Assembly: GCA_947652605.1 (NCBI GenBank)
Contig: OX393577.1
Location: 8,680,868-8,744,867 of the forward strand
Length of the DNA: 64,000 nucleotides
Origin: Elmis aenea
Lineage: Eukaryota > Arthropoda > Insecta > Coleoptera > Elmidae
Direction of reading: 5' to 3'
Shown: in pieces, positions 27,101 through 39,100 of the stretch
Layout: each line of letters opens with the position of its first letter
How positions within the stretch are numbered: position 1 is the first letter of the stretch
Notes under the pieces: model-generated
Databases searched by the model: none
What the model saw: only the letters and a program-made list of their open reading frames with translations
What the model was told of the DNA's origin: nothing
Program-made: the position numbers and the translations under genes

Positions 27101-30100
27101 GTGGTAGAGTTAATATCTAATGATGCATATACAGGGTGTTTCTTAAATATTGCGAAAAAATTCAGGAGGTGATTCCTTATCGAAAATTAAGCGGGGACTT
27201 TTATATAATTTTTTTTCATTAAACGTCTCTTTTCGGAGTCACCCCTCTAAAGGGAAGCGGTAAAATTAGGTTTTTATTTTATTACTCAAATTTGGATAAA
27301 TGTAGGAGAATGATATTTGGTAGATGTTTTGTACTTTTAGAAAAGTTTCCAATGGCTATATTTTTAATCATCTCTCATCTTCACAAGGGGCTAAAAAGGC
27401 GATCCCTGTTGGTTTTTTAATCAGAACTTTTTGGAAGCCTAAAATTTTGCAATTATATATATTTTTTGAAAGCTTGATTTACTTAGAACCTTTTGTATTC
27501 CTTAGTTTTTTTTTCTGAAAAACGATGGGTTTTCCAGGAAAAACTAAAGAATAAAAAAGTTTCTAAAAAACAGTTTTTTATTGGAAAATTACAACTTACC
27601 TATACTAACAAATGTATAGGTATGCAGATGATCAGGCATTGATAAGTCAAAATGAAAATGACCTACAAGGGGCAACAAACAACCTTTCAAGAATAAGTTT
27701 AAATTATGACATAAACCGAAAATAAAGCAATGGCCATGTAAGGAAAGGAGACAAGGAGAGTGGAAACAGTAATAGACAGTAAAATCATAGGAACTGGTGA
27801 ACTTATTTTAATATATATCTTATGGAAAAAACGAAGAAATAGATAAAAAAATTGTAGCGTATAATAAAATCAATGGAATAATGCAGAGACACTTGGGAAA
27901 ACATGAATGTAATCACGCAGCTAAGATTACACAAAATCACTGCTAGATCATTTTTAAGTTCGGAAGCAAGACTTAGTCGATAAAACAAGGAGATAGGTAA
28001 AAGACGATTAGCAGCTTTACAACTGAGAATTTTAAGGCCATAGGTTGGAGTAACGTTACATAAGTGTATCACAAATGAAGAAATAAAGGACAATACTTGG
28101 GATTAAGAGTAGAGAACTTAGACGACTTTCGAATGAAATGGTAAAGCCACGTCGAAATGATAAATCAACAAGCCAAGCAGGGTTTAAGTGTCACAACTGG
28201 AGGTAGAAGAAGCAGTTGGAGACTAGAAAAAGTATAGTCCAGCCAATTTTGAGTTGCGGGTCAGGTCCAATGGACCTTATCCTTGATATGTCCCGATGAT
28301 GATCCAAATTTTGGGATCAAAAGCTTTTAAAAAGAGTTATTCGCACGAATACGTTACAATATTTTAGATTCAGCATAATTTATACCACTTAATAAGCGAT
28401 ATGCGCAAACACTTACAACTATAACTACATCAAGTGACATTAATAAAACAATTAACGTTGGTAAACATAAGTTTTAATTAAAATTCTTGGTGTAGCATAA
28501 CAGTTTAATGTAATAAGAACTTCTAGTTTACGAGCTGGCGACATGCACCATAAAGTTTCTTGAAAAATCCTGAAATAAATTTGAGCCCGTTCCTTAAATC
28601 CCTTAAGACAGAGTGTGACGTGTTGTAGGTAAATAAGATTGTCTTACAGGTTAATTCTCATGCGAAACTTACGTCAAAGGTTTTTATAAAACAGCACAAA
28701 AATGTATTTAAAATTGTCATAATATTGGGACAGGAACTTTTTATATTTTTGCAGCTAAGATATTAACAAATTATAACAATATTTATTTCTAAATAAACTT
28801 TGTAAAAAATCTCGCTAGTCACAAAATTAACTAAAGCAAAAGATATGCGTGTTTAGGGAACTTTGAGAGAAATAAACACAGATAAATTGGAAATTTTAAT
28901 GAAGGTGGTTAAGTTGAAAAAAGAATTTAAAAACAATGATAAAAAAAAACTATAAAAACATTAAAGTTTGCCTTAAAATAAAATCTTTTGATCATGGATC
29001 AATTATTTTCATTCTCTTGTTAATGTTTTGATTGTACCTAAATCTATCTTGTAGTGATCTGTTAGTGCAAAAAAAAAGAATAACAGTGTATAGTGAAAAA
29101 ATGTATACATAGAATACTTGTTGCTTTTCATAAATGGCATTAGGGAAATAATTATTTATTTGGCTTGAAAGTACCTCTATAAAACCTCTGTAAAAAAACT
29201 ATAAAAGTATTGAAGTTCGACTCAAAATTAAATCTTTTGATCATGGATCAATTATTTTCATTCTCTTGTTAACGTTTTGGTTATAAAACTATCTTGTAGT
29301 GATTTGTTAGTGCAGAAAATGAATAAAAATTGTGCAGTGGAAAATGTGTAGAATAATTGTTGTTTTTTTTTCTACTCATGTATATGAAAGTTGTCATTTT
29401 CTCACTGCCTACTCTACATGAAAGTTTTACTTTCGTCTCTAGTGGCGAAAATAATATCACTGTCAATGTCAACATCAAATTGTAAAATTTACGATGTTTT
29501 TTAACTTAAACTCATATTAAACTAAAATTGCGTTAATATTCTTTTCAAATAATTTAATTTTAATGTAGCATTTTACATAAAAGCCTACGAATGGTACAAA
29601 AATTAATATTAAATATATTTCGTTTGCAGGCTATAATTTTATTTATGTCAATGTCAGTGTGGTGGTGTCGCTATGGAAATGAAATGATTAATTAAAACTT
29701 TATACATAATAATTATTGTCATTTGGTTCTTTTACATTAACGTTCGTTCTATGATATAATTTTAATTTCGTAGAAAAAAATATAGCATTTACTACTCGAG
29801 ATGAGTCCAGTTTTTTTCGTTCGTGAGATTTTTTCACTCGCCGCTTTGAGGCTCGTGAACAAATCTCACCTCACGAAAAAAACTGGACTTTCATCTCTTG
29901 TTGTAAAATATACTATATTTGGCTTGTAAGTACCTCTGTATATTCCTCCATAGAAAATTTTCTGCAGGTTTGCAGGCCCAGAACCTTCGACCAATGCTTG
30001 GCTATTTTGATGGAGCTACATATAGCCATGACCTTTTTTTCGGCCGCGAGCCCCAGTTTGGCTATTATAAATTGACAATACACTAAACTTTAATCTTTGA

Positions 30101-33100
30101 GATCGAGTACTGCAAAGCAAATTACTTCAATGGCATCTACTCTAAGTAATTACAGAAACAATTGTTTGGACGCGAAAGCACGTGATAGTAATAACAGCTT
30201 TAAGAACACAATTACTTAGCAAGTACTGTAAACATACAATAAAAAACAATTTGTTAGCTCGAGGTCGTCATCATTTAACCGATTTTTTGTTGAAACGTTT
30301 TTATGATTAAAATTTCAGTGAGCAAATATGACAAATTTAAAAATATCGACTTATACCAACTTGTTCGAATTGTAAAAATGTATTTTAATAAACTGAAGTC
30401 GTGCTTTCGCGTTTATTTTTTTAGGCTTTTTGCCGGTGTATGGATGACTGTAGATATGTAATTTTCAGCTTTGCTTTACTGTTATAGTAATCGGTGATTA
30501 CACTCACTCGAAAATAAGTCGCGTCTTTTGGGAACCAGAACAAGTTTGCTACTGATGCGATGCAGCGTTGTAGAACATCATCCCCTTGCTCGCAACTTTC
30601 GTACGCCGAATCAAAAGTATTGTATAACATCATACGCGAGTTATTATAAAACTTTGCGTAATTAATGTGTTGTCGGGCGAGTTTGGTTTTTGATACTTCT
30701 ACTACAAAAATATCTGTAGCTGGGTTTGCAAATTAATTGCGTTAAATTAGATAGTATCGGAAACTATTACAGGAATTTATAAATACTTTTGTCCTCATTA
30801 TGCGCATGCAATTTTAAAGTTATGATTTTGCGTGCTTCGCACTTGTGGGCTTTTATTTTCAGTAATTTTTTTACCATTACTAGGGTCAACATAAATGTAT
30901 CAAGACTAAAAAAACATGGTTAAAGCAATTCTTTCAGCAATAATACTTGACCGGCATTCTTTTGCACCAGGCTCTCGTTATTCATTTGACTAAATGGGCT
31001 TTAGCCCAGGAGCAGGACCGTCGTGAGGGGGGGCGATGGGGTAAAATTCCCCGGGCCCGATACTCACAGGGGCCTGTACAGGGTGCACCAAATTCGAAAG
31101 TTTTACGTGGTATCTCAGTTACCGCAATAGATAGCGAAAATCTGGTTTCGGTCTTTTGGGCTATTGTTTTGATGAACAAAGCCTATGCAATCAAAAGTTT
31201 TCTTTCGGATTCTATTTTGGCCCTACAGACACAAAATGAAATTTCATCATTTTTTAAAATCTGCCATAACTTCTTTGTTTATTAAATTAGAACAAAATGT
31301 TACACAAATATTTATGCTTAATTTAAAAACAAAACTAATGTTTTTTTAGCTACCTTAACTTTTAAGATATGGAGTAAACTTACATTTTTTTAAATGGAAA
31401 CCTTAGTTGGCCATGGCTTTACGTAAAACAGTATTTTTTTAGCTTTTCAAAAATACATAGTTTTATATACCGGGTGTAAATGAAGAATATAATTTGAGGT
31501 TTTTGAAGCAGACTCTTAATAAAAATACAAGTTATTGGTATCAATGGATCCGTTAAAAGATGCTGCATCTAAATAACCGCTTGTACCATCATAGTACCAT
31601 TTAAAAAAATTTACTTTGTCAAAAAACCGATCCCGCAACCTTCAAAGCCGATTAAAGTAACCTAAATGTCATTTAAAATTTATACAGGGTGTTCCATTTA
31701 AAATAACAAAGTTGGGGTCATTTCCGGCGAAACCGGAAGTGGAACATTGCGTACATGTGCTCAAAAACCAGGTTTTTTGCACATACCATATGTCTAAAAT
31801 TTAATTGATCTAAAATCAAAACTAAAGAAAAAAAGGGGGTGTACCACACTTCATTTACACCCGTTATTTGTTGCAAAAAATTACCGAGATATGTCCAATT
31901 TTGTAAAAATTGATCATCAAAGTTTGCCATGATTTCGTAAACAAGTGATATTTGCAACTATTACATAAAGAACTAAACGTCATTGCGAAGTAATTTTTTC
32001 AACTTTAAAGCAAATCCGTGTATTCTTTTGTATTTTATAACTGTTTATTATGATATTGATAACATGGACAAATTATAACACTGAAAAGTTTAATATGTTA
32101 GAATATTACTTTGTAAGTGATAAAAACGTAGCGGCTGCTGCAGAATTTACTTGAATGTGACGTTTAGTTGTTTAATAATTGTGAAGATCACTTGTTTATG
32201 AGATCATGGCAAAGTTTGATAATCAAATTTTCACAAAATTGGCCATATCTTGGCTATTTTTTGCAACAAATATGTGAAACTATATATTTTTGAAAAGCTA
32301 AAAAAATACTCTTTCACATAAAGTCATGGCCGACTAGGGTGTCTATTTAAAAAAAAAATAAGTTAACTTCATATCTCGAAAGTTAAGGTCGCTAAAAAAT
32401 GTTTGTTTTGTTTTTAAATTAAGCATAAAAATCTGTAAAAAAAAACCTTCATAACATTTTGTTTAATTCTAAAAAACAAAAAAGTTACAGTACATTTTTA
32501 AAAACGCTGAATTTTAATTTTTTGTCTGTAGTGCCAAATTGAAAAGCGATATACAAAATCTGATTACATAGGCGTTCTTTTCTCAAAAAAAAAAAACAAC
32601 CCAAGAGACTTTAATCAGATTTTCGCTAACTATTACGGTAACATTCGAATTAGGTCCACTATGTACAAGAAAAATAAGCATCCCATAGTTTATTTTTTAC
32701 TTAATAAATTTGTAAGTAATTTTTTTAATTGGAGCATCTGTAACATTTTTGCCTTGGCCCAGCGACGTTTCTGGTTGCCATTGTTCAGGAACGTCATCAT
32801 AGGCGCCGACTTTCTAAACTCGCTAGGGGGGCAGGAGATACTCATTGAAAGTGATTTTTAACCGAAATTGTTATTTTTAATGGCAAAAAACGGAAACCTT
32901 TTTTTAATAAAAATTACTTTAAAAAAATAAAAAATCTGTACTAAATACGATTAGTTTACCAAATGTTATTACTGAACGCTTGATTGTAGGTACATACCTA
33001 TATTATAAAATTATAATTAGATAGGAGCATTTTTATTTCATAATTTGTATTTCGAATCTAAATAATGACAAAAACCGGGTTTCTAAGTGGTTTTTAAAAC

Positions 33101-36100
33101 CACCGGTTCATAAGTTAAATCGGTTTTTTACGAAAAAAAAAAGTATTCAAACAAAAACTGTCATAAAAATAAAGTTCTCGATTTCGGTTAATCGCTGACC
33201 AATTTTTTTTTTTTGGTTTCGAGTCCTGATAGGTACAAAATTAAAGTTTATTCAAAATGCTAATTAATTAAATTACATAGTTAAATAAAATATAAATTAA
33301 TTATAAAAAGTAACATCTTAACTGTTATTGCCGGAAAAAGTGAAAAGAACTAACAGATTAAAAGAAAATATTTACGAGAGAAAAAAGAATTTAGACATTT
33401 TCATATTTTTTGCTATAACATCTGAAGAATTTTATACTTTTTTAACTAAATGCTTTGGTAAAAAATATATTTTATCTTTAAATAGAGGGAATTTACGTGA
33501 AAGGACGATGGCACACAACTGGTCAACTGTTAACAGCTTGGGGTTAAGAAATGAGAACGATAAATGTATGATGTACAAGTAGGTAGGTAGATATTGGTAC
33601 GTAGTCTCAGTTCAGTCTCAGAATAGACAAAAAAACAAAGTTTGGCACTAAATGTACCTAAGTTGTGTTCGAACGTGATCTGTGCTGTTTGGCATAATTT
33701 AAATCTGATATGCAGAAGTTAGCCTTTACGATGTCGCATGGGGGCGATGCCCCCCTAGTTCAATCGGTACGAGGGCACGAGCCCCGTTGCCCCCGTGTAG
33801 TCGGCGCCTATGCGTCATTGATTCAAGGGTGCTTAAGAACAAGGATGTTAAAATGTTTTTTTTTAAATTCTGGACTCAAAAATCCCTATTTAATTTTAAA
33901 TGTCGTCAAAATTAAACAAAAGTCTTAATTTTCGCATCTACCTTGCAAATTTGGTGTAAAAGTTTCTAATTTTTTTAAAAATTTCCTTATTAAATTCTAA
34001 TTATGAATAATTTTTGGAATTATTAACTAATCTCAAAATACTTCAACGAGCGAATATTTTTAACTTAGTTTTTTCTCTAGTCCAGTATCGGCTGATTTTG
34101 AAAAACATATATTTTTTTTACATTGGCGTTTTGGCCAAGTATTGCAAAAAATTACAAATACTTAATCATTCAGAATGATATTCGACAGTATTTCTTTGAA
34201 AATATTTTATTCATTTGAGACAGGAAATCAATTTTAAAAAAAGAGACCTTTTAATATGAAGGTGCGGTTTTGTTTTTATTCTTAAAAAAATTAGCTTTCC
34301 ACTTGTATTAGATCAACATCGACGCTTTAATATAAAGCAATTTAACCCGCTTATGGGAAATCACAAGAAACACTTTTAAGTTGAAAATATCTCACGATTT
34401 TGAGATGTACCTATGCTAAATTCGTCTCAAGATCAGCGGACTTAAAAAGCTCTACCTACTCCTTAAACCTTTCCAAGATTTTCCTACTCGAATATGTTTG
34501 TTGTTTGAATTTTTCATATATTATATTAAATACGAGAACAACTCTTAAAGAAAAAATCTGAAACGAGCCTCAGCAGTGCTTATAGCAAAAGATGAAAGAA
34601 ATGCAGCTTTGCTGTTTATCATATCAGCTTTTGTTTGTTAGAATTGCTCTGTTTGATTTAATAGAAAGTTCAATCTTTCGAGATTTTATTATTACATCAT
34701 TTAGTAAACAGGGCGAAACGTATTTTAAATTATAGAAGGGAATACTACAAGATTTTTTCGTTCGTAGTGACAAAAAAATTCACGATAAATATGACAAAAT
34801 AAATATTGGGCTAAGAAACGTCATCCTTTTTAGTGAAATCTTACATGAAAACAAAGGACTCGTATATATTCGATGTTCCAAAATTAATGAATGCTCAAAA
34901 GGCTTCTTTTGAAAAAATTTTAAAAGCACCAACAAACGAGGAGATATATCAGATTAGGGATTCTGAAGTCTCGGGTTTTTTCAATTCCCGGGACTCGAGA
35001 CTTTGACTATTTTTCGTTTGAAACGTAAAAAAAATATGTGAAAAATCAAATTATGTTACTAATGGAAAAACATATACAGGGTGGTGCTTTTTTCGATGCT
35101 CACCATTGCTATCTTGGCAACGGTAAGAGATACAAGGTCGGTTAAATTAGAGAAAAGTTGCACATTTTTATGACGATTAAGAATCCGAAAAGAAATCCTG
35201 GATATTTTGATTCGTTTTTGATTTGTTACAAAAAAACTGAAAAATGTGATTTTAGAAAAATATTATTATCTTCCCTACCATTGACGCTATTTCATTTAAA
35301 CCTGGTAACTTTATGTTTTTGACCGCCCTGGGTTTGATGACGTCAACAGAAATTTTCTAAACCTTCTAGATTTCAAGTTGCGATAGTCAACTTTTTTATT
35401 TCTTATGGCCGCCATATTGGATTTTTACACCATCAGACAGACAAAAAAATTAGCTTTTCAGATTGGTAACCAACATACCTTTTTTCTTTCAAAAAACTTG
35501 TTGAAATTTGAAAATTTGTATAAATAATTCATAAATCCAACGATCGGGAAACTGTCGATGTAAAAAGTTTCGTACACTTATTGTAAAATGTGGCGGCGCA
35601 CCATCGTGCATGAACCACATATCTCTTCTAACATTTAATGGAATATCTTCGAATAACTCCGGGAGAGAATTTTGTAAAAAATTTAAATACTGTTCCCCAT
35701 TCAACCTTGGAGGTAATTCAACAGGCCCAATAAAACATGAACCTACGATTCCAGCCCAGATGTTAATCGAAAATTGGCGCTGGAAATGGTCTTCAACGAT
35801 GGCATGCGGGTTTTCATCACTCCAGTTGTGCAGATTGTGTAAATTAAGAACACCTTTTCGCGTAAAACAGGACTCGTCGGTGAATAAAATCCTAGATATA
35901 AAATTATTATCGGCATTATGGATATTTCTGAACCATCTGCAGAACTGAAGTCGAGGTAGTGTATCTCCAGGTAAAATTTCATGGACACGTTGTAAATGAT
36001 ATGGTTTAAGCAGTTGTTCTTTTATTGTCCTGTGAACTACCTTTTTAGACACGTCGATTTGTAATGATACACGTCGAATACTTGTATCAGGATTTTCGTG

Positions 36101-39100
36101 AATGATTTCCAGAATTTCCTCTTCTACCTCTGGTGTACTTACATTTCTTGGGCGACCATGTTCAATAGTGTGCTCCAAAAAAGTTCCCTTTTCCCGAAAT
36201 CTTCGGTCAACTGCATCGAAAGTTCTACGATGCGGAATCCTGCGACCCGGAAACTTCTCTGCGTATCGTCTTGCAGATGCACAAGAATTGCCGTGACATT
36301 CACCATAAACTAAATGAATGTCGGCTAATTCGTTTAGAGTATACAAGTTTGTGTATGACATTTTTAAAAAAAGGTTAGGTTGTGAACAAGCCTTAAGGCA
36401 AGCATGACAGTCAACTAAGTTTCGTTAAAAAAAATATTTGAGGTGTATAAACAGAGTTTGTCGATGCATCTTTAGCGCTAATTTTCTCGAAAACGGCTAC
36501 GTTTACAGCAAAAACCAAAGAGGGACGAATTTTTTTCTCTTAAGTCGTACTTTTTTATGGACGAATGACATTTTCAATTTTATTCCAGAGAAAAAAATTC
36601 TGAAGATGGTAAGCGGATGACCTGACTATAAATCATACTTCCAATTACGTGTTTTCTTTCTAATTATCCCACAAAGTCAATGGGAAACACCCAAACATTT
36701 CGGCCAAGTTTGATAGCTCTAGCTTAAAATATTTGACAAATGGTCATCATTTTCACTCAGGAATATGCACATACTTTTTTGCCGTGTATAATGGGGACAC
36801 CCTGTATAACTACGACGCTCATTTTCAAAATTATTGCAATACTTGTTGGTGGAGGTGCTTGTTGGAATAACATTGTTTTTTTTTTTTTTTTAAAGAAAAG
36901 TCTAGAATCAGGCAATACCAATCGTGTTCAATTGAATTTGGCGTTGTTACTAAATCAGAATTTAGCTAGGACACAATTTGATTTAATTTGGACGTTGAAG
37001 GAATTACCATACACTTACAGAGAAACAACCATAAATAATTTACTTCAGTGTCTTAAAAATGTAATGCATTTAATTTGCTGTATTATTTAAAATTCTTTTA
37101 TACGTACACAAAAATTAATCCCATGTGAAATAACTCATTTTCTTACCAATTTACGTTGCATTTAATAATTTTCCTAATTGCAGTACTTGCACACGAAAGC
37201 GACCTTTTGAGGTTTATGGAAATTTTCTTAATCATTCGTGATGAGGGAAATTGCATTTAATTTTATAAATTGCCGGCCATAGATGAGAATTGGATAGAAG
37301 TAATTATTGTTATATTCGCTTTTAATAAATTTTTAAGTAATTTGTAAATTACTGGTTAAGACAAATTTTAGCCGGATTGAGATTATAAAAATTAGCGACT
37401 ATCTTGCTACACGTTTGACTAAAATAAAGAAAAGAAAATCAACATCAGACTTGGAGAAGAAATGTTAGAGCAAGTAAATGAATTTAAGTATCTTGGAATA
37501 ATTATAAATAGTAAAGGAACACAAGAAAAAGAAAAAGGAAATAGGATAAAAACAGCAACAAGGGCATACAACGCGTTGTATAAAAACTTTTTGAATAAAA
37601 AAGAGATAACAAGAGAAACAAAAATAACAGTTTACAATACAATTTACAAACCAATATTAACATATGGGGCTGAGAATTGTGTATTGAATAAAGGACAAGA
37701 GAATAGATTACAGGCTACAGAAATGCGGTACTTAAGAGAGGTCTTAAGCCGGTTCCACATCAATAAAAATGTATGTTGTATTTTGTATTTCAAATTCAAC
37801 ACAAACATTTGCGGCGCAAATTTAAATCTGGTGTAAGTATTTTACCACGTAAATAGTTATCTTGTGCGTTGAACGGCCGAATCCGCTTGTGTAGGTTTGT
37901 TTATGCAGAGCGCAACAGTTTGCTGCTAGAGAGCCTGTTGTTATAAAATGGAGTGGAGTTTTCACTTTCTTTGTGCGATATAAATAATCCGATGTAATTA
38001 TAAACGATGCACATTTCTTTTTTAAAAAATGAGACATGATCAATCACCCAAACATAGGTATTTACGTAGTAAAATGAAACAAAATTACAGATGCACTCAG
38101 AATCAAGTCCACTGACACGACTGTGCGCCGCAAATCTCTTTGAAGTAGGCTAAAAACCGACAGCACGATGGATAGCGTGCGTTGTTCGTCACGAAATTAT
38201 TTGTGTGCATTTCTATGCGGCGCACAGTCCACACCAACAAAAATTTCGACGAACACGAGCAAATTTGTGTCAAATACAACGCACAACGCAAATTTTTATT
38301 GATGTGGATCCAGCTTTAGGGGTAAGAAGAGTAGATATAATAAGAAACGAACACATAAGAGAAACACTTAAAATGAAGTCACTGAAAAGTAAAATAGAGG
38401 AGAAGAAATTAAAGTGGACAGGCCATTAATGCGAATGGTCAACACAAGACAAGTTAAGAAAATATGGGATTGCGCTTGGGGCTCTCCAAGTTCTTAATCC
38501 GCCACTGATGTTGATGAAAATAAATAATTCATTATCGAGAATTGTTGATTTGTTTCAGTTATAGTCGTTTTTTATTCTTTATTATGTAACTCAATTATAT
38601 TTTAACGAGATAAAAGAAAAATTAGTTTATTAACACTCCAATTTAATTACTTGTATTTAGTTAATGTTTTAGGTTGGGTAAAGTAATATTTATAGATGTT
38701 TCGATAGGTAACTGTTTTTTTAATTAAGAAAACAGGCATTTGAAATCTTTTAGGATTTCTTTGTTGTGAAATCGACTTACCCTAAGAATTCTGTACGGAC
38801 TTTCAGTCATCAAACAGACGCCTCCTGTGTGGTCATCCGGAGGTTTAGCATTGCTTAGCCTGTGTACGGTGACTATAGATGGCAGCATGTTTTGAAGCTC
38901 GCCGGTATCGCTTGTGGAGCTTTTCATAGTTCTGTTTGTAAAAGGTAAAAGTCTCCGAAAAGTGGAAAGTAGCCAACCCTGCAATCAAACATATTCGTAT
39001 TAATTTTTTGCTTAAATACTTGACAAGTCCACAATTATTACGAACGTGTTAACGCCGAAAATATTATCAACTTTAGGTCTGTACAGAGTACTCACCACGC

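Noticed and set aside
30947..31285. 112-codon ORF
   Set aside because: It spans a GC-rich repeat patch and the arm of the palindrome at 31079; no protein family resemblance.
33328..33582. 84-codon ORF as the transposase of the 32798-33812 element
   Set aside because: Too short, no catalytic motif, and Lys/Asn/Phe-rich as expected from AT-rich DNA.
36740..37090. 116-codon ORF
   Set aside because: It crosses the end of the Tc1-type transposon and a T-run; no recognisable domain.
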